Part shown: one piece after another, positions 25,455 to 33,707 of the stretch | How the letters are laid out: each line of letters starts with the position of its first letter | Position numbering within the stretch: position 1 is the stretch's first letter | DNA from: PMNU01 sp035479875 | GTDB lineage: Bacteria; Patescibacteriota; Saccharimonadia; Saccharimonadales; UBA4665 | Assembly (NCBI GenBank): GCA_035479875.1 | Contig: DATIIH010000012.1 | Location: forward strand, 89,823-153,822 | Length of the DNA: 64,000 nt | Direction: 5' to 3' | Notes under the pieces: generated by a model | Seen by the model: only the letters and a program-made list of their open reading frames with translations | The model's database searches: none | What the model was told of the DNA's origin: nothing | Made by a program: the position numbers and the translations under genes

Positions 25455-26301
25455 AACATATTATCATCTGGTTAAACCCGGAATCATCTACGGCAACATT
25501 TTGTTCGCAGTTGGCGGCTTTATGTTGGCGGCCAAGGGGCACGTTAGTTGGGCACTGTTGCTATACACACTGTTGGGCACTTCACTGGTGATTGCCTCGG
25601 CCTGCGTATTCAACAACTACACCGATCGCGGCATCGACAAAAAGATGAAGCGCACCGCACGCCGCGCATTAGTAGAAGGCCGAGTGTCGGCCCGCAAAGC
25701 GTTAACCTTTGCAAGTGTACTGGGTGTGGTGGGCTTTAGCATACTCATACTCCACGTTAATGGGCTAACGGCGCTGGTTGGAGCAGTAGGTTTTATCGAT
25801 TATGTTATCCTCTACGGCTTTAGCAAACGGCGTACAGTATACGGCACGTTAGTGGGCACGATCTCTGGCGCTACGCCACCGCTGGCTGGGTACACCGCCG
25901 TTACCGGGCATATCGATGCTGGCGCCATACTGGTCTTCTTGATTATCGCTTTCTGGCAGATGCCTCACTTTTTTGCTATCGCTCTATATCGCAAGAAAGA
26001 TTACGCAGCTGCCGATATCCCCGTCTGGCCGGTAAAGCGTGGCGATAGATCTACCAAGGTTCAAATGATATGGTACACCGCACTGTTCACTGCAGCGTGC
26101 TGCTCATTAACGGTATTTGGCTATACAGGCATAACATTTTTAGTGGTCATGCTGGGGGCAGGGCTGTACTGGCTTTGGCGCTGCATACAAGGTTTCGGCG
26201 CACCCGATACTGCCTTGTGGGCGCGAAAGATGTTCTTTTTTTCACTGATAATAACCATTTTACTGACCGTAATGCTGGTAGTCGGGCCACTCCTGCCGTA
26301 A
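25447..26301 (+). CDS. ctaB: Protoheme IX farnesyltransferase
   Basis: UbiA-superfamily prenyltransferase of 284 residues with about eight to nine TM helices. The first Asp-rich motif is NNYTDRGIDKKMKR near residue 57, followed by YGFSKRRTVYGTLVGTISGATPPLAGY near 120 and the CtaB/CyoE-specific WQMPHFFAIALYRKKDY. It adds a farnesyl group to heme b to make heme O for a heme-copper terminal oxidase. The start is TTG 25447. No oxidase subunits are in the window, so the partner must lie elsewhere or be absent. Confidence 0.9.
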   Translation: MFKTYYHLVKPGIIYGNILFAVGGFMLAAKGHVSWALLLYTLLGTSLVIASACVFNNYTDRGIDKKMKRTARRALVEGRVSARKALTFASVLGVVGFSILILHVNGLTALVGAVGFIDYVILYGFSKRRTVYGTLVGTISGATPPLAGYTAVTGHIDAGAILVFLIIAFWQMPHFFAIALYRKKDYAAADIPVWPVKRGDRSTKVQMIWYTALFTAACCSLTVFGYTGITFLVVMLGAGLYWLWRCIQGFGAPDTALWARKMFFFSLIITILLTVMLVVGPLLP

Positions 26302-26304
26302 AAT
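26299..26304 (+). promoter_or_regulatory. -10 box of a leaderless gene
   Basis: TAAAAT overlaps the ctaB stop codon and ends 6 nt before ATG 26311. Confidence 0.4.
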
Positions 26305-26310
26305 AGAGAT

Positions 26311-26577
26311 ATGATTGTTTTAATACACGTGAGTATTGCCCTTATCAGCGTCGTTTGGGCTACGATAACCTGGATTAGACCGTCCCGCGCAGGGCTTCGC
26401 GCTTCGTGGTCACTCGTTACACTTACGCTGGCAAGCGGCACGTATTTAGTAGTGAGCACCCACTCAGCGCTCGCCCCAGCTTGTCTGAGCGGCCTAACAT
26501 ACACCAGTTTGATTTCACTCGGCCTCGTTCACGCCAAACACCGTTTAGCAAAGGTAGAAGTACACACCAGTGACTAA
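26311..26577 (+). CDS. Small membrane protein, 88 aa
   Basis: Three hydrophobic helices (about 2-22, 31-50 and 54-74) with a basic C-terminus. The layout resembles the small accessory membrane proteins near heme-O synthase or oxidase genes, but no residue pattern proves it. It starts 9 nt after ctaB with its own -10 hexamer. Confidence 0.55.
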   Translation: MIVLIHVSIALISVVWATITWIRPSRAGLRASWSLVTLTLASGTYLVVSTHSALAPACLSGLTYTSLISLGLVHAKHRLAKVEVHTSD

Positions 26578-26604
26578 GCTAAGGTTACCTTAACCAGTAG
26601 AGCC

Positions 26605-27165
26605 ATGCCTGCCAGCCCACCCCCGACAATGCCACCAGACGAAAACTCCTTGCTAGAAGTGTTCAAGATGGCAGGTAAGGGCCAGAAGCTGTGGCGGGCG
26701 ATCGTTGACACGCCGTTTGCCGACCCACTGGCCGCTACCAATTTGGGCCTTGGGATAGTCGTACTACTGCTGGCCGACGCCAAAATCAAACTATTGCGCC
26801 GCGTAGCACTCTCCAACACTCCTTCGGCTGACGGCGCCTTGCGCCTATCGGCTAAGCCGTTCCACGAGATTTCTATCCCGCTCGACTACAAACAAAACCT
26901 TATTATCCAGGCCATTACAACTGGCGAGCCGCAACAAACTGCCGATTGGCAGCACTTATTTGCCCCCGATTTAAGCCCGCGAGAAGCTCGGCTCAACCAA
27001 GCCGGGGCGGGAGTTGAATGTAGCGCGATTTATCCTTTTAAAGGCAGAAAGCGAGCCGGAGCTCTAATATTCAGCTTTTACGAACCCCCGGAGGGCATCA
27101 CACCCACCCACCGAGTATTTATGCAGACTTACACCGATGCTGTAGGCCAATGTCTTAACGGCTAG
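26605..27165 (+). CDS. GAF-like domain protein, 186 aa
   Basis: Soluble protein whose central part (LGLGIVVLLLADAKIKLLRRVALS to CSAIYPFKGRKRAGALIFSFYEP) has the strand pattern of a GAF sensor domain, preceded by a Pro-rich start. No effector or output domain is attached. Its last 11 nt overlap the convergent methyltransferase-like gene. The start is uncertain, as no Shine-Dalgarno is obvious. Confidence 0.5.
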   Translation: MPASPPPTMPPDENSLLEVFKMAGKGQKLWRAIVDTPFADPLAATNLGLGIVVLLLADAKIKLLRRVALSNTPSADGALRLSAKPFHEISIPLDYKQNLIIQAITTGEPQQTADWQHLFAPDLSPREARLNQAGAGVECSAIYPFKGRKRAGALIFSFYEPPEGITPTHRVFMQTYTDAVGQCLNG

Positions 27166-28327
27166 CAAACTCCGCAAGCAGCTGCTCGCCGTACGGCTCG
27201 AGTCGGGCGCTCGTGCAACGACCGTCGGTGAATGACATAACATGGTCTATGCGCATACCGGCGTCGGATTGTCGCACCACAAAACCGTTCATTTGGCTCC
27301 AGTCTTCCATAATGCGTAGCGTAGCGTCTCCGTTGATTTCGGCTGGCTCTAAGAGGCTAACGATGCCTTGCGGTCGCAAGCAACGTAAGGCGTTTTGCAG
27401 TTTAGCCTCACGTTCATTATGGCCGCCCTGCAAGTAGGAAAACGAAAAGTTGACCATATCAACCGGCCCAATCCGGCCTATTAAGTCATCCACCTCTTCT
27501 TGCTCAGCAAAATTCTGGCGTACAAAGCCTACTGCACCGCCAGCAGCAGCACGGACGATCTGATCTTCTTTAGCTAATTTGCCCGAGGCGACTTCTTCGG
27601 GCTGAGCGCAAGAGCGTATCCAAAGCTGGTGAGGCAGCTGTCCTGGATCGTCAATGTCAATGCCGATCCAATGACCGGGCGTATGCACAGAACCTACGAG
27701 TCGATTAAAAGCTACCGTTGGGCCATCTAGTTTGCCGTTGTTGTCTGGTGAGAGTATCGTTACGCGGCCAAAAGGAAATTGTTCTGGTAGGGCGGAACGG
27801 ATATTGCCGCTGTTATTGCCGCAGCCCACATCGATGCCCGTAGGACGCTCGCCAACAACCCCAACATGCGAAATTTCTACGAACCTACGGAACACCGCGC
27901 GCTGCGATATTGAGGTACTCAAGTGACGAGCGACCAAATTATCGTAAAAACTGCCGCGTTGTTCCTCTGTCAGCGCGAGCGCCCCTCTTCCCCTAAGGGC
28001 TCGGCTAGCGACTCCTCGAGGGTACCCATGCTCTGTATAGGCCTGGTAATATTCCTCACCATGTGCCGCCAAGAATGCCGCCTGCAGGGACGATATCATG
28101 ATCCGCAAATTGTATGGGGGCGTCATGTCGCACTTAGCCCGATAGAAATCAGCCATAGCGAGCTTAGCCATAGTGGTGGGCCGACTATTCCAGTGCTCAG
28201 CCAGCCCAGTTGCCATGTCTGCGCTAATTGGCCTCCTGGGATTAACCGCAAGCTTAGCAAGTTGCCGTCCGAGCCGAGACCGCCACTGTTCATAAGTTGG
28301 CGTCTTTTCTCGTCCCCCCGGCTGCAT
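27155..28327 (-). CDS. Class I SAM-dependent methyltransferase-like protein
   Basis: Protein of 390 residues. The first 165 residues are helical and unfamiliar. The C-terminal half has a Rossmann-type methyltransferase pattern: motif I GIDVGCGNNSGNIR near residue 177, an acidic WIGIDIDDP near 230, motif IV-like DMVNFSFSYLQGG near 300, and post-motif LRPQGIVSLLEP. Unlike simple methyltransferases, motif I is followed by a long insertion before the acidic loop. Substrate unknown. Monocistronic. Confidence 0.5.
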   Translation of the reverse strand: MQPGGREKTPTYEQWRSRLGRQLAKLAVNPRRPISADMATGLAEHWNSRPTTMAKLAMADFYRAKCDMTPPYNLRIMISSLQAAFLAAHGEEYYQAYTEHGYPRGVASRALRGRGALALTEEQRGSFYDNLVARHLSTSISQRAVFRRFVEISHVGVVGERPTGIDVGCGNNSGNIRSALPEQFPFGRVTILSPDNNGKLDGPTVAFNRLVGSVHTPGHWIGIDIDDPGQLPHQLWIRSCAQPEEVASGKLAKEDQIVRAAAGGAVGFVRQNFAEQEEVDDLIGRIGPVDMVNFSFSYLQGGHNEREAKLQNALRCLRPQGIVSLLEPAEINGDATLRIMEDWSQMNGFVVRQSDAGMRIDHVMSFTDGRCTSARLEPYGEQLLAEFASR

Positions 28328-28365
28328 CCTCTAACTATACTGTGCGTTATATAAAAAGGCTATAT

Positions 28366-28395
28366 TTGACCAAAGCGGTCCTTTAGCCCTTTAAT
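28366..28395 (+). promoter_or_regulatory. Promoter of the histidine kinase gene
   Basis: TTGACC (28366-28371), an 18-bp spacer and TTTAAT (28390-28395) ending 6 nt before ATG 28402. Leaderless arrangement. Confidence 0.55.
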
Positions 28396-28401
28396 AAGGG
28401 T

Positions 28402-30201
28402 ATGTCACAGGCGACCACCAGCAACACACTACGCGTCAGGCGACTGTGGGGTGTGCTACGCAGAGTTCTAGGCGCCATAGGACGCGCCTACCACTCACTC
28501 TATTTTCCGCCGGCAGTGATCTGTGTGGTGATCCTTCTTATTACCATGGTTGGCTGGGTAGCAACTCGCCACAGCCGGGAGCACGATCTGCTGGCCTCCG
28601 AGAATTCTAAAATCGCTAACATCCAACACTTTGCCCAGAGTCAGTTGAATGCATATGAAGAGATTTTAATTGGCGGCGTTGGCTTGCTGCATAGCACCGG
28701 CTCAATCACCCAGACCACCTGGGCACAGTACTTGTCGGCGTTTGATCTGGCCCAAAATTACCCGAGTGCCTTAGGAGTAGGCTATGGCCAGGTAGTGTCG
28801 TCCGACGAGCTGCCAGACATCGAAGCCATGATGACAGCCCAAGGTGTTGATAACTTTACGTTGCAGCCAGCCACGCCGCCGCGTGACGTATATGCCTTGA
28901 CGCTCTACAGCTCATCCGACAATCGCATGCCCGGCTTTGACCTCTACGCCGACGGCCCGCGCGGCCAAGCGGCCAAAGCGGCCCGCGACACAGGTAGCCC
29001 CACCATTTCGGAACCACTCACACTTAAAAGCACCACTCTTAGCAGTAACGACCGCGGCGGCTTCCTGCTATTCGTGCCATACTACGCCCCCGACCAAGGT
29101 CTGACAACAATCGCCGACCGTCAAGCCACCATTCGCGGCTACGTGTATGTCGGGTTTCACACCAGCGCCTTCTTTAAAGGCATCATCGCAGACAGTGATG
29201 CGCAAAAACAAGCAGTAAGCATCAGCGACGGCTCGGCTCTCCTATATAAAACGCCGGCCTTTGATTCGATTGGCACCCACCACGGCATTATCCGTGTCAC
29301 GCAGCCGGTCACTATCTACGGCCGCACCTGGACATTTACGTATGAGTTTGCCCGCACGGCGCTCCTCAGCCAAGTACAGCTCAACCGTCCGACCTCAGTG
29401 CTGGTTTTTGGCGCTTTTATGAGCGTCGTCGTGCCGTTGATTATCTTGCTCCTACTACGTGCGCGGGCAGGGGAACTGCAAATCCAAAAAGAGCACGACC
29501 TCGAACTTGCTAAAGACGAGCTGCTGTCGCTTGCATCGCATCAGCTGCGTACGCCGGCCACCGGAGTCAAGCAGTACCTAGGTATGGTACTCCAAGGCTT
29601 TGTGGGTAAAATCCCCATTAACCAAAGAGAAATTCTAGAAAAAGCCTACGCCAGCAACGACCGCCAATTGCAAGTGATTAACGAAATCCTGCACCTAGCC
29701 AAGATTGATGCCGGCCGGATAGTGCTGGCCCGCAGAAAAACCAATATAGTCGAGCTTGTTAGCGATGTGGTTCAAGAACAACGTCCCGATATCGTACAGG
29801 CCAAACATACGCTCATTAAAAAAATGCCAAAACAAGCAATCAACCTAGCCATCGACGCACACATGGTGCGCATGGCCATCGAAAACTTATTAAGCAACGC
29901 CATCAAGTATACGCCGCGCAATGGCACTATTGCGGTTACCATTCGCCAAACGCGCCACGCCGTAACAATAAGTATCGACGACAACGGCGTAGGTATCGCC
30001 GAGGAAGACTTTAATAAGTTATTTAAGCAATTCTCGCGGCTGCCGAACGAAATGAGTCAACAGGTTGGCGGCACCGGTGTCGGGCTGTATCTTGCCAAAC
30101 ACTTGATAGAACTGCATGGAGGCACAGTAAAGGTTACTTCCAGACTGCACGAAGGCGCCATCTTTACCGTGACATTGCCAAAAAAGCAAGGCGATTATTA
30201 G
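28402..30201 (+). CDS. CHASE-domain sensor histidine kinase
   Basis: Membrane sensor kinase of 599 residues. A TM helix at about 33-55, an extracellular CHASE domain (about 80-290, with YPSALGVGYGQVV), and a second TM at about 330-350 are followed by HisKA with the phospho-acceptor His in LASHQLRTPATG (near residue 380). The ATPase domain has N-box NLLSNAIKYTPRNG, G1 DDNGVGI and G2 GGTGVGLYLAKHL. CHASE domains bind small extracellular ligands such as cytokinin-like or peptide signals; the ligand here is unknown. The response-regulator gene lies 62 nt downstream. Confidence 0.92.
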   Translation: MSQATTSNTLRVRRLWGVLRRVLGAIGRAYHSLYFPPAVICVVILLITMVGWVATRHSREHDLLASENSKIANIQHFAQSQLNAYEEILIGGVGLLHSTGSITQTTWAQYLSAFDLAQNYPSALGVGYGQVVSSDELPDIEAMMTAQGVDNFTLQPATPPRDVYALTLYSSSDNRMPGFDLYADGPRGQAAKAARDTGSPTISEPLTLKSTTLSSNDRGGFLLFVPYYAPDQGLTTIADRQATIRGYVYVGFHTSAFFKGIIADSDAQKQAVSISDGSALLYKTPAFDSIGTHHGIIRVTQPVTIYGRTWTFTYEFARTALLSQVQLNRPTSVLVFGAFMSVVVPLIILLLLRARAGELQIQKEHDLELAKDELLSLASHQLRTPATGVKQYLGMVLQGFVGKIPINQREILEKAYASNDRQLQVINEILHLAKIDAGRIVLARRKTNIVELVSDVVQEQRPDIVQAKHTLIKKMPKQAINLAIDAHMVRMAIENLLSNAIKYTPRNGTIAVTIRQTRHAVTISIDDNGVGIAEEDFNKLFKQFSRLPNEMSQQVGGTGVGLYLAKHLIELHGGTVKVTSRLHEGAIFTVTLPKKQGDY

Positions 30202-30231
30202 ATTTTTCACTGTTATTAAGGGTATTCACGC

Positions 30232-30237
30232 TATAAT
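30232..30237 (+). promoter_or_regulatory. -10 box ahead of the response regulator
   Basis: Perfect TATAAT, 26 nt before ATG 30264; AGGAAG serves as Shine-Dalgarno. It allows the regulator to be made independently of the kinase. Confidence 0.45.
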
Positions 30238-30263
30238 GAGTGTCACTAGTGTTAGGAAGTAAG

Positions 30264-30650
30264 ATGAAACGCATACATAAACAGCCAATCCTCATCGTCG
30301 AAGACGAACGGGCGCTAAACGAAGCGTACCAAATGATTTTACGTACCTCGGGCTTTCAAGTTGCCGTTGCCTACGATGGGCAAGAAGCGCTTGAGGTGGC
30401 TGCCGAGGTAGAGCCATCGCTTATTTTACTCGACCTACGTATGCCGCGGATGGACGGCATCGGCTTTTTAAAGGAATATCATCTTAAAAAAGAGCACCCC
30501 AAGGTTAAAGTTATCGTATTTAGCAATTACGACATGCAAAAAGAAATCGACGAAGCCTACAGCCTTGGCGCCGAACGGTATATCCTCAAGGCCTGGGCTT
30601 CCCCAAAAGAGCTTGTGCAAGTTGTACAGAACGCTCTTAACGAAAAATAA
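30264..30650 (+). CDS. Single-domain response regulator
   Basis: CheY-like receiver of 128 residues without an output domain. Acidic pocket in ILIVEDERALN, phospho-acceptor Asp in LILLDLRMPRMDG near residue 54, and the conserved Lys in YILKAWASP near 104. The Lys is followed by Ala instead of the usual Pro. Start ATG 30264 chosen for AGGAAG upstream. It is presumably phosphorylated by the CHASE kinase next door; lacking a DNA-binding domain it must act through protein contacts. Confidence 0.9.
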   Translation: MKRIHKQPILIVEDERALNEAYQMILRTSGFQVAVAYDGQEALEVAAEVEPSLILLDLRMPRMDGIGFLKEYHLKKEHPKVKVIVFSNYDMQKEIDEAYSLGAERYILKAWASPKELVQVVQNALNEK

Positions 30651-30653
30651 CGC

Positions 30654-31355
30654 CTAGTTTATAGCAAGATTCTGGAAACTGTCCTCGCCCAGCAGGCGCT
30701 CCAGCTTTTGCTTGTCGAGTGTGTATGTGTGCACGCTGTATTTGAGCACTTTTTGCTGGCGCAGCTTGCTCAGTTCGGTCGTCGTGGTCTCACGCGTTAG
30801 GCCAACCAGGCTCGCAATCACCGTATGTGTTAATGACAGATCAATAATGTACGTACCCGGCTTGACCTCACGGCCATACCTGAACATCAAGTAATAAAGG
30901 GTGAACATTAGCTTTTCGCGGGCGCGCGATTGCTCCAAGGCAGTCACACGCACCAACATGCCCACGTAGCTCGTCGCGTAATAGGCCATAACCATTTTGG
31001 TAAAGGTCGGGTTGCCAGTAATTAACTGCATGAGCTCTTCACGCGACACGGCCAGTACTTCGCAATCGGTATGTGCTTCGTAGTAGTACAGTGTGGTTGA
31101 TGCCTGGCCAAACAACCATGAGGTCGGCAGGATGTCATGCTGCGTATGAAACGCCACCACCTGTTCTTCGCCAGAAGTATTAATGCTGTATACCTTGAGG
31201 GCGCCGCTAAGCACGACATAGGCCACACGTGGTGCCTCGCCCTGATAGAGCAAAATAGAATGTCTCTTAAAAAACTTCTTGCTCGCTATCGGTGTGAGTT
31301 GGGCGATGAATTCTTCCATAACAGTATCGGCAGGCGTTGCCACCCCTTTTGTCAT
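30654..31355 (-). CDS. Crp/Fnr-family transcriptional regulator
   Basis: Regulator of 233 residues. An N-terminal cyclic-nucleotide-binding-type beta-roll (about 30-120, with LLYQGEAPRVAYVVLSGALKVY) is followed by a long dimerisation helix and a C-terminal winged helix with LTHTVIASLVGLTRETTTTELSKL (about 180-205). No Cys cluster for an Fe-S centre is seen, so redox sensing by FNR-type iron is unlikely. The start may be ATG 31355 or GTG 31343, because a TACAAT -10 (31359-31364) sits very close to the ATG. Convergent with the response-regulator gene. Confidence 0.88.
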   Translation of the reverse strand: MTKGVATPADTVMEEFIAQLTPIASKKFFKRHSILLYQGEAPRVAYVVLSGALKVYSINTSGEEQVVAFHTQHDILPTSWLFGQASTTLYYYEAHTDCEVLAVSREELMQLITGNPTFTKMVMAYYATSYVGMLVRVTALEQSRAREKLMFTLYYLMFRYGREVKPGTYIIDLSLTHTVIASLVGLTRETTTTELSKLRQQKVLKYSVHTYTLDKQKLERLLGEDSFQNLAIN

Positions 31356-31483
31356 TCCATTGTATCATTTCTGTTTACTCTACATAGTGTAGGAATTATT
31401 ACAGGCCTTGGGTGCCATTGCTTACAGCGCTGCTCGCCAGAAGACAGTAGTATGTAAAGTAACCTGTCATGGAGGAGGGGATT

Positions 31484-31630
31484 ATGAAACAGAGGTTATT
31501 AAGTGAGCACGAGTTAGATGCCCGCATCCACAACTTTTTAGGCAAAAAATTTGCTAAATTCCCAGAACTCGACCGTGAGCCGAATACGCAGCGCGTATAC
31601 CGCCGGACACAACTAACGTTCGCAAAATAA
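31484..31630 (+). CDS. Small protein, 48 aa
   Basis: Short gene with a very strong Shine-Dalgarno (GGAGGAGGGG) before ATG 31484. The peptide is basic, starting MKQRLLSEHELDARIHNFLG and ending RRTQLTFAK, with no TM segment. It is followed 15 nt later by a second small gene with its own AAGGAG. Function unknown. Confidence 0.55.
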   Translation: MKQRLLSEHELDARIHNFLGKKFAKFPELDREPNTQRVYRRTQLTFAK

Positions 31631-31645
31631 AAGGAGAAAAGTTTA

Positions 31646-31750
31646 ATGTCAAAAACGCAGCATGCCAGGCGACTGCTTAGACTAACGCCCTATACTCGCC
31701 AAAAGGTATATTGGTTGGCCGACTACGATGATGGCGGCGCACCCAATTAG
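31646..31750 (+). CDS. Small protein, 34 aa
   Basis: Short ORF after AAGGAG with ATG at 31646. It begins MSKTQHARRLLRL (basic) and ends with the acidic YDDGGAPN. Second gene of a two-gene small-protein operon. Function unknown. Confidence 0.45.
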   Translation: MSKTQHARRLLRLTPYTRQKVYWLADYDDGGAPN

Positions 31751-31757
31751 CTAGACG

Positions 31758-32003
31758 TCACGCGACGCGTGTGCCGTGGTCGTCTTCATGGGGATGTTCA
31801 TCTTCTTGACGAATGCCGGCTGCGGCATTGGTCCCGTCTTGGTAGGCCTCAGTTTCGTCGACATCGCTGTCGGTATTAGGGTGCGTGGCATCTTGGGGCT
31901 GTGCACCTGGCACGTCCGTGGGCGCTGAGAATGGCGGCTGTCCGTCGTCGCTCGGAATGCTCATACTTTTATCTTCGCTATTCAGTTTGTCGTCATCGGG
32001 CAT
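31758..32003 (-). CDS. Acidic, probably disordered small protein, 81 aa
   Basis: Start ATG 32003 is fixed by AAGGAGGGTG upstream. The protein is dominated by Asp, Glu, Pro, Gln and Thr (for example DSDVDETEAYQD, DEHPHEDDHG), with no hydrophobic core, so it is likely disordered. Role unknown. Confidence 0.6.
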   Translation of the reverse strand: MPDDDKLNSEDKSMSIPSDDGQPPFSAPTDVPGAQPQDATHPNTDSDVDETEAYQDGTNAAAGIRQEDEHPHEDDHGTRVA

Positions 32004-32093
32004 AAACACCCTCCTTACATTATTTTCTGTATGTAACCACAGCATTCGCCGCTCGGCTGTAACTTATTGTACTTCTTTTGGAGTGTGCCATGC

Positions 32094-33050
32094 CTATTGA
32101 TATGAGATATACCAGGGCTGCGGCGTAATCTGCATCGTTTGAGTAGGGTCTAAAATAGGTGCGTCTTTAAAGTAGAAGTTCTTCCAGCCAAAGGTAACAC
32201 TGGCCGGCGCAGCGGCGATGATGGCCGCCCAGGTATCTTGCTTGGCGGCCTGAGCACCTTGGCCGTCCATCTGGACGATGTAACTGAGTTCTGGATGGGA
32301 GACATCGAGATTCTGACGATTGGTAATCATATCGAGCCTAAATTGATGCAACACGAACAATTTTTGCGGCAGGCGGTTGGCGTGCACCACGCCTGCGAGC
32401 CAGGCAACTACCTGGTTGGCTTCGGTGATGTCAACGCTGCCTATTTGCGCGAGCGGCACTTGGTTTGGCTTAAGCCGCCACTCCGGGTCGAGCGCCAAGC
32501 CAACATTCGGCTCGCGCAGTAAAGGCTCATATAGTTTAGCCTGCGTTAAAAAATCGGTGCGGCCAGGTTGCAAGTCGAGCAACACGTAGACTCCCTGGGC
32601 CCTGGCTTGCTCGACCCAAGGGATAAGTGTAGAGATAGGCGTCTCGCGTGAATAGTCGTTATTGTCGGTAGGTTCTGCAGCTGCGACTGTAGCGATAATC
32701 TCGAATGTCGGATACACCGCTACGCTCGATAGCGGTTGGTATTGTAAAGCAAGCTGCTTAACGCGCGCAATGGCGTCCGGCAAGGGCTGACCTCCTAGCG
32801 CGCCGAGCACTGGGCTGTCTGGCGCGCCATATAACGCTACGAAGCGGTACGTACCGGTGAGCGTTCGGCCTCCGGCAGGAAAAGTAAACGGCTTAGGTTG
32901 CGCTTCGTGACGTTCAGCACGGCGGAAAGTGCGTACCGCCACGCTAACGTGCTGAGCCGGGCTCCCCGTGGCAGCTTGGTAAAGGCCGCCCGCCACCAAC
33001 AATACCGCTATCATGCCCACCAAAACCGGGCTCGTAAACCTCCGCGCCAC
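32094..33050 (-). CDS. Membrane-anchored exported protein, TIM-barrel-like
   Basis: Protein of 318 residues. GTG 33050 is preferred as the start because GGAGGG lies 6 nt upstream and a TATACT lies just before that; the ATG at 33083 would overlap this -10. A TM helix (about 8-28) anchors an extracytoplasmic domain with alternating beta/alpha segments such as YVLLDLQPGRTDFL, GLALDPEWRL and KLFVLHQFRLDMI, suggesting a glycosidase-like barrel. No catalytic pair can be assigned. Confidence 0.5.
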   Translation of the reverse strand: MARRFTSPVLVGMIAVLLVAGGLYQAATGSPAQHVSVAVRTFRRAERHEAQPKPFTFPAGGRTLTGTYRFVALYGAPDSPVLGALGGQPLPDAIARVKQLALQYQPLSSVAVYPTFEIIATVAAAEPTDNNDYSRETPISTLIPWVEQARAQGVYVLLDLQPGRTDFLTQAKLYEPLLREPNVGLALDPEWRLKPNQVPLAQIGSVDITEANQVVAWLAGVVHANRLPQKLFVLHQFRLDMITNRQNLDVSHPELSYIVQMDGQGAQAAKQDTWAAIIAAAPASVTFGWKNFYFKDAPILDPTQTMQITPQPWYISYQ

Positions 33051-33113
33051 GTATGTCCCTCCAGGTAATCTTAAGTATATCATTTCCCTGGTGCTTTTTG
33101 GGCCGGGGCGTGC

Positions 33114-33119
33114 TATAAT
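33114..33119 (+). promoter_or_regulatory. -10 box of the RRM gene
   Basis: Perfect TATAAT preceded by a G/C-rich spacer and a T-rich -35 area. It produces a leader of about 120 nt before ATG 33243. Confidence 0.5.
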
Positions 33120-33125
33120 GGGCTT

Positions 33126-33242
33126 GCTAGAAAAACTGCTGCAGACAGTTCTAGAAATTAGTAATCAGTACTTGAGGAGCAGCTAACTGGACTCTGAAGA
33201 TCCCAGCTTACCTCGGTGCAAAGAAAGAGGATAAGCTACATA
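33126..33242 (+). promoter_or_regulatory. Structured 5' leader of the RRM gene
   Basis: Two hairpins are visible: CTAG...CTAG with AACTG/CAGTT near the start of the leader, and a 10-bp stem AGCTTACCTC (33205-33214) with GAGG-A-TAAGCT (33227-33237, one bulged A). The second hairpin buries the GAGG that would serve as Shine-Dalgarno. A strong AGGAG lies earlier in the leader (33174-33178) with no ATG/GTG/TTG at a useful distance. This suggests translational control, for example by temperature or by the RRM protein itself. Confidence 0.45.
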
Positions 33243-33575
33243 ATGGCTACCAAACTTTTTGTCGGTTCGCTGAGTTACAGCGTAAACGACGACCAACTAC
33301 GTGACGCCTTTGCACAGGCCGGCACCGTAGTATCTGCCAAAGTGATCATGGACCGGGAAACCGGCAGATCTAAGGGCTTCGGCTTTGTCGAAATGGGCAG
33401 CGACGAAGAAGCTCAAAACGCCATCAAGATGCTTGAAGGCAAGGAGCTGGAAGGACGTGCTATCGCTGTTAGCGAAGCTCGCCCACAAGAAAACCGTGAG
33501 CGCCGCCCATTTAGTGGCGGTGGCGACCGTGGTGGAAGCCGCGGCGGTTTTGGTGGCGGCGGCAACCGCTACTAA
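33243..33575 (+). CDS. RRM-domain RNA-binding protein
   Basis: Small RNA-binding protein of 110 residues. One RNA-recognition motif with RNP-2 KLFVGSLS and RNP-1 KGFGFVEM, followed by a Gly/Arg-rich tail (GGGDRGGSRGGFGGGG). This layout matches the cold- or stress-induced RRM proteins of cyanobacteria and other bacteria. ATG 33243 is chosen because the RRM begins directly after it. A strong terminator follows, so it is transcribed alone. Confidence 0.9.
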   Translation: MATKLFVGSLSYSVNDDQLRDAFAQAGTVVSAKVIMDRETGRSKGFGFVEMGSDEEAQNAIKMLEGKELEGRAIAVSEARPQENRERRPFSGGGDRGGSRGGFGGGGNRY

Positions 33576-33594
33576 GCGGAAAAGCCCCACTGCA

Positions 33595-33624
33595 AAACAC
33601 CCCTCAACCGAGGGGTGTTTTATT
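33595..33624 (+). terminator. Intrinsic terminator of the RRM gene
   Basis: Perfect 11-bp stem AAACACCCCTC / GAGGGGTGTTT with loop AACC and a T-rich 3' side. Confidence 0.85.
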
Positions 33625-33707
33625 ATGCCACTGACAAAACTTTAAGCAAACTCGCAGGCTAGCACCCTACAATGCCAACTAACATAACCGAAAGGACCGT
33701 TAGTAAC

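Noticed and set aside
33118..33186. Short ORF in the RRM leader starting MGLLEKLLQ
   Set aside because: Its ATG lies within the -10 box, so it would not be on the transcript; a TTG start was considered but is unsupported.
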